Assembly: GCA_002304785.1 (NCBI GenBank)
Contig: DBMG01000119.1
Location: 1 to 6,732, forward strand
Origin: Candidatus Accumulibacter sp. UBA704
GTDB taxonomy: Bacteria > Pseudomonadota > Gammaproteobacteria > Burkholderiales > Rhodocyclaceae
Reading direction: 5' to 3'
DNA length: 6,732 nt
Below the pieces are notes generated by a model. That model saw nothing but the letters and a program-made list of their open reading frames with translations, ran no database searches and had not been told where the DNA came from. Position 1 is the stretch's first letter. Each line of letters opens with the position of its first letter. Shown here one piece after another: positions 1-5,148 of the stretch. A program made the position numbers and the translations under genes.

Positions 1-296
1 CCCACCGAAAGATTCACGACCGGAAAGACGTTGGCCAGAATCAGCAGAATCAGCCCAGCCAGACTCCAGGCCACCGCATGATCCAGGGGTTTGTCGGAAT
101 GGCGATATAGCTCGTGGTTGCAGCGCCGACAACGGACGGTCGCCCCTGGCGGTGACTCCACCGCCCTTTGCACCAGGTCGCATTCATGGCAGGCAACCAA
201 CGCATGCTCGGCGTGGTTTTCTTGCTTTATCAACATGTCGCGGCGAGTGATCAGCCCGGAGTCCTGTGCGTTTTGAAAGTCTGTGGATTCAGACAT
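1..296 (-). CDS. PqiA family membrane protein, N-terminal part (3' end outside window)
   Basis: The frame is open from ATG at 296 to the left edge, giving 98 residues of a longer protein. After about 33 polar residues comes a zinc-ribbon-like unit, ACHECDLVQR (C36, C39) and CRRC (C56, C59). A hydrophobic segment follows at about 75-95, ending LILLILANVFPVVNL. This cysteine pair plus LANVFP helix is typical of PqiA-domain inner-membrane proteins, which work with MCE-type PqiB proteins in envelope lipid transport. Whether a pqiB follows cannot be seen. The start is uncertain: AAAGGG lies directly against the ATG at 296, too close for a normal ribosome site. An in-frame ATG at 350 would add 18 residues, but it also lacks a clear site. 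It reads the same way as the ytfE operon but sits about 290 bases beyond it, behind a hairpin, so it is probably a separate unit. Confidence 0.82.
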   Translation of the reverse strand, partial: MSESTDFQNAQDSGLITRRDMLIKQENHAEHALVACHECDLVQRAVESPPGATVRCRRCNHELYRHSDKPLDHAVAWSLAGLILLILANVFPVVNLSV

Positions 297-586
297 CCCT
301 TTGTCACGAGCGTCCTTTCGATGGGAGGCAGAAGCCAATTGCTTCGTCATCTGATGACGCCGGGCGCGAGTGACGGGTTGATGGTACACGTATCCGGCAT
401 CACTTGAAATCAGAATGCAACGAATGCCCTGGGGAATGACGCGAAAACGTTGCGCTGGTGTCGCGTTGCGATCACAAAACGATCAACGCTCGCCGAAACG
501 ACTTACCAAGGCTGGAGCCTTTCGCCGCCTAAACGACATTGGGAACGACAGCTCACGCCGACCCGCGCGACGTGACTTGAATCCGA
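297..586. other. Gene-free stretch between DUF3079 gene and pqiA-like gene
   Basis: I see no convincing gene on either strand here. The pqiA reading frame stays open on the minus strand back to a TGA near 494, but that upstream part has no good start or ribosome site and does not resemble PqiA. The only clear structure is the hairpin at 553-575 just past the DUF3079 stop. A promoter for the pqiA-like gene is expected here, but I could not identify a convincing -35/-10 pair. Confidence 0.5.
553..575 (-). terminator. Hairpin after DUF3079 gene, possible transcript end
   Basis: Read on the minus strand, TCACGTCG and CGGCGTGA pair over 8 base pairs (one G-U) around a 7-base loop. The hairpin begins 11 bases past the TGA of the DUF3079 gene. 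No run of T follows, so it is not a canonical intrinsic terminator. It may protect the 3' end of the ytfE operon transcript or act with Rho. The placement is suggestive but the function is inferred. Confidence 0.35.
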
Positions 587-790
587 TCAGAACTTCTTGA
601 ACAACGCCGCATCGGGATCGACGATTCCCCAGTCTCCGTGCTCGTACCAGTCCTCACCGAGCAACTCGATCGGATGCTGGGTACGATCGGAACCATTTCC
701 ACATCCTAGTGAATCGACCGGGCAATATTTGTCGCAACCCCAGCAAATCCGCTCGGGATGCTTTGGATGCAAGGGGAATTTCTTGGCCAT
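587..790 (-). CDS. DUF3079 family small four-cysteine protein
   Basis: The product has 67 residues. Its N-terminal half, with KKFPLHPKHPERICWGCDKYC and then GCGNGSDRTQHPIEL, matches the DUF3079 family as I know it, a short protein family of proteobacteria without assigned function. Four cysteines, C16, C19, C23 and C30, have ferredoxin- or zinc-like spacing (CX2CX3CX6C) and suggest a metal or Fe-S site; that is inference. No signal peptide or membrane segment is seen, so it is probably cytoplasmic. The ATG lies only 9 bases after the stop of the hemerythrin gene. The likely ribosome site AAAGGA is inside the end of that gene, at a long spacing of about 13 bases, so translation is probably coupled. 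As the last gene of the ytfE operon it is likely under NorR and sigma54 control. Confidence 0.85.
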   Translation of the reverse strand: MAKKFPLHPKHPERICWGCDKYCPVDSLGCGNGSDRTQHPIELLGEDWYEHGDWGIVDPDAALFKKF

Positions 791-799
791 CGCCGGAAG

Positions 800-1336
800 T
801 TAGTCCTTTCGACTCCGGCGCGCGGTCATGGCACGACTCAAGTCTTCAACATCCTGCGGCGTCAGCAGCTTTCGTGAGAGCGAGAGGAGTTCCCGATTCT
901 CCTTTTCAATGTGCCGCCGGTACACGGTTGTCATCAGGCACACCGATGCCGGATCCAGCATTGCGGCGGTTCCATCGGCAATCGGAATCAGCTGCTCGCG
1001 CACGGCCCCGACGGCGGACGCCATCTTTACGTGGTCGGCCAGCAGGTCGCTGACCAGAGCATCCACTGCCGCCCGGTCATCAGTCCCGGCCCTGCTGACA
1101 AGCATGGGGAAGAGGTTCTGTTCTTCGTCCTCATGATGGTTCGGTCCCGCCATCTCAAAATAGCGAAGGATCGCCCTGGCCGCCTGGCGGGACTGCTCGT
1201 CCGCGCCATGGTCCGGGAGGTACGCTGCCAAGCGTTCCAGCGTCTTCAGTTGCGCTTCGATTCGCTCGTGGCACGCTTCAAGCATTTCAAGCGGTTCGTC
1301 GAGCGCGGGCGCGTGTGGCAAAAGGGAATCGGTCAT
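800..1336 (-). CDS. Hemerythrin HHE domain-containing protein
   Basis: The product has 178 residues and is predicted to be a soluble all-helical bundle. Metal-ligand candidates of a hemerythrin-like di-iron site lie in the expected order: H23 (ACHERIEAQL), H67/H68 with E69-E72 (NHHEDEEQNLFP), H102 (LLADHVKM), and H142 with E146 (YRRHIEKENREL). Proteins of this family bind a di-iron centre and serve in O2 or NO binding, iron handling or redox sensing; the specific role here is not shown by sequence. It begins 19 bases after the ytfE stop with almost no ribosome site before its ATG (CCATATCC), so translation may depend on ytfE. Lying between YtfE and DUF3079, it is probably part of the nitrosative-stress response. 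It lacks the N-terminal CC motif of YtfE, so it is not a second RIC protein. Confidence 0.9.
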   Translation of the reverse strand: MTDSLLPHAPALDEPLEMLEACHERIEAQLKTLERLAAYLPDHGADEQSRQAARAILRYFEMAGPNHHEDEEQNLFPMLVSRAGTDDRAAVDALVSDLLADHVKMASAVGAVREQLIPIADGTAAMLDPASVCLMTTVYRRHIEKENRELLSLSRKLLTPQDVEDLSRAMTARRSRKD

Positions 1337-1355
1337 GGATATGGTTCAGTATGGC

Positions 1356-2021
1356 TCAAATGGTCCGTTCCGCGTTGAGAAAAAGCACGTTGTTCTCCAG
1401 ATGAATGTGCTGCATCAGGTCTTCGCGCAGCCTGGCAAGGCCGGCGTACAGGGCATTCCACGTGTTGCAGGCATCCGCCGGCGCCGTGATGTCATCGGTC
1501 AGCGCTTCCAGCCGTGCCAAGGCTTCACCGTGCTGGTCATGTTCAAAACGCATCAACGAAATGGGCGACCGCGCCTCTCCGTCATTCCCCGCGAGCAGCA
1601 TCGGAAACAGCACCTGCTCCTCCTTCATCATGTGACTGAGCAGTTCGTGGAACATTGCTTCGAGATGGTCCGCCAGCCCGGCCGGGCAATCCGCGCGTTC
1701 GCCGTGCACCTGTTCTACGCGGCGTGCCAAGCGGATCAGTTCAGGCAGATCCTCACGGTGACGCTCATGATAACGCCGCAGGATATGCTCGATCAGCTCG
1801 CCGGAAGACGCCGAGCGCCAATCACGGTTACGTGGATCGACGTTCTGTAGGGTCTCCAGTTCGGACAAAAGCGCTTCCGGATTCACACCGCGCTTCTCGG
1901 CCGCTTCGCGCAGACTCTTGTGACCGCCGCAGCAGAAGTCGAGCTTGTGCTGATGGAATATCCGGGTGGCACCCGGCAATGCGCAGGCAAGTTGCCCGAT
2001 CGGTTGTTCTAGCAGGCTCAT
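1356..2021 (-). CDS. ytfE: YtfE/RIC family di-iron Fe-S cluster repair protein
   Basis: The product has 221 residues, against 220 for E. coli YtfE. Such proteins repair Fe-S clusters damaged by nitric oxide or oxidants in the cytoplasm; homologues are called NorA, DnrN and ScdA. The N-terminal ScdA_N domain carries the hallmark LDFCCGG (C30, C31). The C-terminal hemerythrin-like domain has all the expected ligands: H85 (RYHERH), H130 and E134 (SHMMKEEQVLFP), H161 (FEHDQHG), H205 and E209 (QHIHLENNVLF). DWRSAS and HREDLPEL also match closely. The usual C-terminal LFPRA reads LFLNAERTI, a small oddity. The start is well supported by AAAGGAG 7 bases before the ATG. It is the first gene of a unit with the hemerythrin and DUF3079 genes, behind a sigma54 promoter and opposite norR, so NO-induced expression is expected. 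Confidence 0.96.
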   Translation of the reverse strand: MSLLEQPIGQLACALPGATRIFHQHKLDFCCGGHKSLREAAEKRGVNPEALLSELETLQNVDPRNRDWRSASSGELIEHILRRYHERHREDLPELIRLARRVEQVHGERADCPAGLADHLEAMFHELLSHMMKEEQVLFPMLLAGNDGEARSPISLMRFEHDQHGEALARLEALTDDITAPADACNTWNALYAGLARLREDLMQHIHLENNVLFLNAERTI

Positions 2022-2062
2022 GGTGGAACTCCTTTGGTTGAGTCAGTGACATCCGTACTAAC

Positions 2063-2077
2063 GCAAACCGCGTGCCA
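2063..2077 (-). promoter_or_regulatory. Sigma54 (-24/-12) promoter of the ytfE operon
   Basis: On the minus strand the sequence reads TGGCAC, five bases (GCGGT), then TTGC. This matches the conserved sigma54 promoter core TGGCAC-N5-TTGC exactly. Counting 12 bases past the GC puts the transcript start near 2051. That leaves a leader of about 30 bases containing the ytfE ribosome site. An upstream bacterial enhancer-binding protein is required for such promoters, and norR is the adjacent divergent gene. Confidence 0.9.
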
Positions 2078-2108
2078 CCATGTAATAAACTGATTTATAG
2101 AACAAACT

Positions 2109-2137
2109 TTGCAATACGGTTTTTTATACCGTATCCT
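2109..2137 (+). promoter_or_regulatory. norR: Candidate sigma70 promoter of norR
   Basis: TTGCAA (2109-2114) and TATCCT (2132-2137) are separated by 17 bases, a reasonable -35/-10 pair. Transcription would start near 2144, leaving a leader of only about 17 bases. The first NorR-type site fills the spacer and the second covers the start point. This layout would make NorR repress its own gene, as is known for E. coli norR. The -10 match is moderate. Confidence 0.4.
2114..2134. promoter_or_regulatory. NorR binding site 1 (GGT-N7-ACC)
   Basis: ATACGGT and ACCGTAT form a perfect 7-base inverted repeat around 7 T/A bases. The core is GGT-N7-ACC, the published NorR operator pattern (GT-N7-AC). Its centre is about 73 bases upstream of the predicted ytfE start, a normal enhancer position for a sigma54 activator. 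Confidence 0.88.
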
Positions 2138-2142
2138 TTAAC

Positions 2143-2155
2143 GGTATTTTCAACC
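2143..2155. promoter_or_regulatory. NorR binding site 2 (GGT-N7-ACC)
   Basis: GGT, seven bases (ATTTTCA), then ACC gives a second exact copy of the NorR core. Its centre is 25 bases from that of site 1 and about 98 bases upstream of the predicted ytfE start. It ends 5 bases before the norR start codon. The flanking arms are less symmetric than in site 1. Confidence 0.8.
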
Positions 2156-2160
2156 TTTCA

Positions 2161-3720
2161 ATGGTATTTAGCACCTTGATCACATCACTGCTGTTGGCCG
2201 ACCTGGCCACTGAATTGCCGTCCACCATTCGCCTCCAGCGCCTGGTGAACGCCATTCGCGCACATTTCGGCTGCGGAGCGGTCGGCTTGCTGAAACTCGA
2301 TGGCGACAGCCTGCGTCCTCTGGCCGTCGACGGACTGGCCCAGGAAACGCTCGGGCGCCGCTTCGTCGTCGCGCAACACCCGCGCCTGTCTGCCATCCTG
2401 GCCAGCCGCGCGCCGGTACACTTTCCGCCAGGCAGTTCGCTGCCCGACCCTTACGACGGGTTGCTCGACCACCATTTGGGCGAACCCTTGCCGGTGCATG
2501 ATTGCATGGGCATCCGCCTGAACCAGGATGGAAAGAGTTGGGGGGCACTCACGCTCGACGCGCTCAGCGGCGACGTTTTCGGCCAATCCGCGCACCACGA
2601 CTTGGCGCGCTTGGCGTTAATGGTCGAAACCGCCGTGCGGATGACCCGAATCGAAGAGGAAAACCGCCGTCTGCGCGCAGGTCGGCTCGATCAGGAAACG
2701 CCTTCCTCGCTCACCGGCCGACCGGGTGACGCGGAGATCATCGGACAAAGCCCGCAGTTGCTGGAATTGCTGAACGAACTCGATGTCGTGGCCGATTCCG
2801 AACTGCCCGTGTTGTTGCTGGGTGAGACGGGAGTCGGGAAGGAACTGTTTGCCCGCCATCTGCACCGCGCATCGCGTCGCGCCGACGGGCCGCTGGTGCA
2901 GGTCAATTGCGCCGCCCTGCCCGAATCGCTGGCCGAAAGCGAACTGTTCGGGCACGTCAAAGGAGCCTTTTCGGGCGCGCACGGCGAGCGGTCCGGTCGC
3001 ATCGAGGCCGCCGAAGGCGGTACGCTGTTCCTCGACGAAGTCGGCGAACTGCCGCTCGCCGTCCAGGCCAAGCTGTTGCGCACTTTGCAGAACGGCGAGA
3101 TTCAGCGTCTGGGCGCCGACCAGCCGCACACGGTCGACGTCAGGATCGTCGCCGCCACCAACCGACGACTGCCGGAACGTGTGCGCGAAGGGCATTTCCG
3201 GGCCGATCTCTATCATCGGCTCTCGGTCTACCCCGTGCAGATACCCCCGCTGCGCGATCGCGGCAACGATGTGCTGCTTCTGGCCGGCAGCTTCCTCGAA
3301 CTCAACCGCACCCGCCTCGGCCTGCGCGGCCTGCGCCTGTCGCCGCAGGCCGAAACCGCCCTGTGCGCCTACCATTGGCCGGGGAATGTCCGTGAACTCG
3401 AACACGTCATCAGCCGCGCCGCCTTGCGCGCCATCAGCCGCGGCGCCGTACGTACCGACATCGTCACCCTGGAACCGGAACTGCTGGACCTCGACGTGGC
3501 GCTGACAGAGCCGTCATCTCCGGAGATCGCAGCGCCATCCGGCGAGCAGCCGGGAGCCGTGAACGTATCGCTAAAGACCGCACTCGAAGCCTACCAGCGC
3601 CAGCTCGTCAGGCAGGCGCTTGCAAGGTGTGACGGCAACTGGGCCGGCGCCGCACGCGTGCTTGGCATCGACGCCAGCAACCTGCACAAGCTGTCGCACC
3701 GACTGGGCTTGAAAGGCTGA
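2161..3720 (+). CDS. norR: NorR, nitric oxide-responsive sigma54 activator
   Basis: The product has 519 residues, against 504 for E. coli NorR, and aligns with it from residue 1. The N-terminal GAF domain (about 1-160) senses NO through mononuclear iron. The five residues modelled as iron ligands in E. coli are all present: R75 (HPRL), D96 and D99 (PDPYDG), C115 and D133. The AAA+ domain (about 190-430) has Walker A GETGVGKE (221-228), Walker B TLFLDE (288-293), an AATNR motif and the WPGNVRELEH end. The sigma54-contact loop reads GAFSGA (268-273) instead of GAFTGA. A Fis-type helix-turn-helix closes the protein (NWAGAARVLGIDASNLHKL, about 493-511). There is no good ribosome site before the ATG, but no other start exists in frame upstream. 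It is divergent from ytfE and is the expected activator of that operon. Confidence 0.97.
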   Translation: MVFSTLITSLLLADLATELPSTIRLQRLVNAIRAHFGCGAVGLLKLDGDSLRPLAVDGLAQETLGRRFVVAQHPRLSAILASRAPVHFPPGSSLPDPYDGLLDHHLGEPLPVHDCMGIRLNQDGKSWGALTLDALSGDVFGQSAHHDLARLALMVETAVRMTRIEEENRRLRAGRLDQETPSSLTGRPGDAEIIGQSPQLLELLNELDVVADSELPVLLLGETGVGKELFARHLHRASRRADGPLVQVNCAALPESLAESELFGHVKGAFSGAHGERSGRIEAAEGGTLFLDEVGELPLAVQAKLLRTLQNGEIQRLGADQPHTVDVRIVAATNRRLPERVREGHFRADLYHRLSVYPVQIPPLRDRGNDVLLLAGSFLELNRTRLGLRGLRLSPQAETALCAYHWPGNVRELEHVISRAALRAISRGAVRTDIVTLEPELLDLDVALTEPSSPEIAAPSGEQPGAVNVSLKTALEAYQRQLVRQALARCDGNWAGAARVLGIDASNLHKLSHRLGLKG

Positions 3721-3791
3721 GGACATCCCGGCCAAGCTGCGTCGAAACAGCACAATCCACTCAGGTATTCTCCGCAAGATTCGGCGGAAAG

Positions 3792-3802
3792 TACGGGTAT
3801 AC
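3792..3802 (+). repeat. Inverted copy of an 11-base leader motif (first small gene)
   Basis: TACGGGTATAC here is the exact reverse complement of GTATACCCGTA at 4132-4142. It lies about 80 bases before the start of the first small gene; the partner lies about 80 bases before the second. A tandem duplication would give the same orientation, so the inversion is odd. It may be a regulator site, but no known consensus was recognised. Confidence 0.45.
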
Positions 3803-3879
3803 ATTGCTCTAACCCGATGCCATTATTCCTTTTGCATTCTCGTATTTTCGTGTCTCTGACCAAGTTTGGAGGACAGACC

Positions 3880-4092
3880 ATGATTCAGACAAACGGAAGC
3901 GGCGAAACTGCAACTGACACAACGCCATCGGACACCAACCAGCCAAGCAGTTGGTTCGCGCGGCATCCCCAGAACGTCTCCGACGCCTCGCTCGCCGAGT
4001 TCGAGCAACTGATGGCTTTCATGGGATATCGGCCACTCGAGCCGGCCACTCAAGCCACCTCCGGAGCAACGGTCACCGCACGCGGTGGATGA
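3880..4092 (+). CDS. Small protein of unknown function, paralogue A
   Basis: The product has 70 residues and no family I recognise. The N-terminal third is rich in T, S, N and G (about 1-24) and probably flexible. Then comes a core with SSWFARHPQNVSDASLAEF (23-41), which continues EQLMAFMGYRPL and looks like one amphipathic helix. No signal peptide or membrane segment is seen. The start at 3880 is chosen because GGAGG stands 7 bases before it and the sister gene has the same layout. An in-frame ATG at 3817 lacks such a site. It lies 159 bases after norR on the same strand. The core is shared with the gene at 4224-4412, and that pairwise conservation is the main evidence that it is coding. Confidence 0.75.
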   Translation: MIQTNGSGETATDTTPSDTNQPSSWFARHPQNVSDASLAEFEQLMAFMGYRPLEPATQATSGATVTARGG

Positions 4093-4131
4093 TTTCCATC
4101 CAAGGCCAGCCGGAAGCGTACGGACATAGGC

Positions 4132-4156
4132 GTATACCCGTAGGCGCGCACCCGTA
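4132..4156 (+). promoter_or_regulatory. Repeated ACCCGTA motif before second small gene, possible operator
   Basis: ACCCGTA occurs at 4136-4142 and again at 4150-4156, with starts 14 bases apart. The first copy is part of GTATACCCGTA, which also occurs inverted at 3792-3802 before the first small gene. Repeated half-sites in the leaders of two related genes suggest one shared regulator. No known regulator consensus was recognised. Confidence 0.35.
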
Positions 4157-4223
4157 TGTACAAGACCAGAACGCCTATCTATCGTTCGTATTTGTGCTTC
4201 TGGCTGAATTTGGAGAACACGCC

Positions 4224-4412
4224 ATGACCCAGGCAAACGAATACGCCAAGACTGTAATCACCATGACTCCGTCGGGTGTCAGCCAACAAGGCCGCAGCTG
4301 GTTCTCACGGCACACCCAAGAGGTCTCCGACGCCTCGCTGGCTCAATTCGAAAGACTGATGGCCGCCATGGGATACCGGCGCCTCGGTGCTACCGATCGC
4401 CGGGCAGCGTGA
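4224..4412 (+). CDS. Small protein of unknown function, paralogue B
   Basis: The product has 62 residues and is clearly related to the 70-residue protein encoded just upstream. The shared core is W-F-x-R-H-x-Q-x-VSDASLA-x-FE-x-LMA-x-MGYR (residues 26-52 here). It has a polar N-terminal part and a short basic tail (RRLGATDRRAA). TTTGGAG stands 8 bases before the ATG, matching the sister gene. Changes between the two cores are mostly conservative (A/S, E/Q, Q/R), and the reading frame is kept despite drift, which supports selection on protein. Function is unknown. Its 3' end overlaps the end of the sirtuin gene on the other strand by 23 bases. Confidence 0.75.
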   Translation: MTQANEYAKTVITMTPSGVSQQGRSWFSRHTQEVSDASLAQFERLMAAMGYRRLGATDRRAA

Positions 4413-5145
4413 GCCGGCTCAACTCCGGCAAGGCCACCGCCGCCCGCTCCGGGATGTAGTACCGTACCAGATCGCTCAGGCGCGTCCGCGCCGGGTTGAT
4501 CTCGACCGTCGGGACGCCTGCACGAACCGCACGCAGTACCGGCTCGGCAATATAGGGAAAAACGGCGGTCGTGCCAATAGCGAACACCATGTCGAAACCG
4601 CGTGCAAGTTCGTCGTAAAGCCGGTTGAGGGCCGTTTCCGGCAGCATCTCGCCGAACAGCACGACGCGCGGGCGCACGATTTCACCGCATTGTTTGCACC
4701 GTGGCGGAACCCGGTCGTCGCGAGCGTCGGCCGGCGTTCCGCAATGTGCGCAATAGCGCGCTTCCAGCGTACCGTGGATCTCGATCACGTTCGAACTGCC
4801 GGCCTTGATATGCAGGCCGTCGATATTCTGCGTGAGAACGACCACCTCGCATTGCCGTTCCAGCCCGGCAATCGCCAAATGCGCGGCATTTGGCTGAACG
4901 CCGTGGCAATTGCGCTCGACTTGCGCCAGATATTTCCAGGTGATTTCCGGGCGGATCGACATGCACTCGCCGGATAGCGCTTCCTCGATGGACAGGCCGT
5001 CTTCCGTAGCTTCATCGTTGTACAACCCGCCCACTCCGCGATAGGTCGGCAACCCGGAATCAGCCGATATCCCGGCCCCGGTGATGAAGAGGATCCGGCG
5101 TGCTTCACGCAGCCTTGCGGCTATTTCGCGATACGTTTCTTCCAT
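4390..5145 (-). CDS. CobB-type sirtuin, NAD-dependent protein deacylase
   Basis: The product has 251 residues and resembles E. coli CobB (about 240 in its catalytic core). Sirtuins remove acetyl groups from lysine using NAD+, releasing nicotinamide and O-acetyl-ADP-ribose. NAD-site motifs are GAGISADSGLPTYRG (23-37), QPNAAHLA (84-91), TQNIDGLH (105-112) and the catalytic H124 in EIHG. A complete zinc site is made by C132, C135, C150 and C153. The acyl-pocket Y-x-x-R of CobB and SIRT5 is not intact: the region reads KYLAQVER (71-78). Deacetylation is therefore a better guess than desuccinylation. AAGGGG 6 bases before the ATG lies within the end of the upstream transporter gene, whose stop is 3 bases away, so the two are very likely co-transcribed. 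Confidence 0.95.
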   Translation of the reverse strand: MEETYREIAARLREARRILFITGAGISADSGLPTYRGVGGLYNDEATEDGLSIEEALSGECMSIRPEITWKYLAQVERNCHGVQPNAAHLAIAGLERQCEVVVLTQNIDGLHIKAGSSNVIEIHGTLEARYCAHCGTPADARDDRVPPRCKQCGEIVRPRVVLFGEMLPETALNRLYDELARGFDMVFAIGTTAVFPYIAEPVLRAVRAGVPTVEINPARTRLSDLVRYYIPERAAVALPELSRLTLPGDR

Positions 5146-5148
5146 GAC

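Larger units (their letters stand above)
2091..2160. promoter_or_regulatory. norR: AT-rich enhancer segment between ytfE and norR
   Basis: This part of the divergent region is much richer in A and T than its surroundings. It contains the two NorR-type sites and the candidate norR promoter. The segment between the enhancers and the sigma54 promoter may bend for looping, possibly with IHF; I did not find a clear IHF consensus, so this last point is inference. Confidence 0.45.
3840..4386 (+). repeat. Diverged tandem duplication carrying two small genes
   Basis: Two units about 344-347 bases apart share sequence from just before the ribosome site into the end of the gene. Unit 1 runs from about 3840 to 4039 and unit 2 from about 4186 to 4386. 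Both leaders have TCGTATTT, then TTTGGAG with an A-rich spacer before ATG, then CAGGCAAACG or CAGACAAACG. The best-kept part, GTCTCCGACGCCTCGCT, is identical in both. The middle of each coding part has drifted. Confidence 0.75.

Noticed and set aside
297..350. Longer N-terminus for the PqiA-like protein (ATG at 350)
   Set aside because: Kept only as an alternative: no ribosome site and no PqiA-like sequence in the extra 18 residues.
577..590. FNR/DNR-like box TTGA-N6-TCAG
   Set aside because: One core base is wrong, it overlaps the DUF3079 stop, and it is more than 200 bases from any start codon it could serve.
2091..2103. Possible third NorR site (TGA-N7-AAC), since E. coli has three
   Set aside because: It keeps only half of the GGT/ACC bases and its centre is about 46 bases from the predicted start, closer than usual for an enhancer.
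2617..3405. Long open frame antisense to norR (262 codons)
   Set aside because: It mirrors the GC-rich codons of norR, resembles no known protein, and norR itself has all family motifs.
3771..3788. TCCGC/GCGGA hairpin after norR as a terminator
   Set aside because: The stem has only 5 base pairs, the loop 8 bases, and no T run follows.
3790..3807. Sigma54-like promoter (GG...TTGC) before the first small gene
   Set aside because: The GG and GC are 9 bases apart instead of 10 and the remaining consensus bases do not match.
3849..3861. CGT-N7-ACC, close to a NorR site, before the first small gene
   Set aside because: It sits about 20 bases before the start codon, has no sigma54 promoter near it, is absent from the sister gene, and GT-N7-AC is common by chance.
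3817..3879. Longer N-terminus for the first small protein (start at 3817)
   Set aside because: No ribosome site stands there, while ATG 3880 has GGAGG at good spacing and matches the sister gene.
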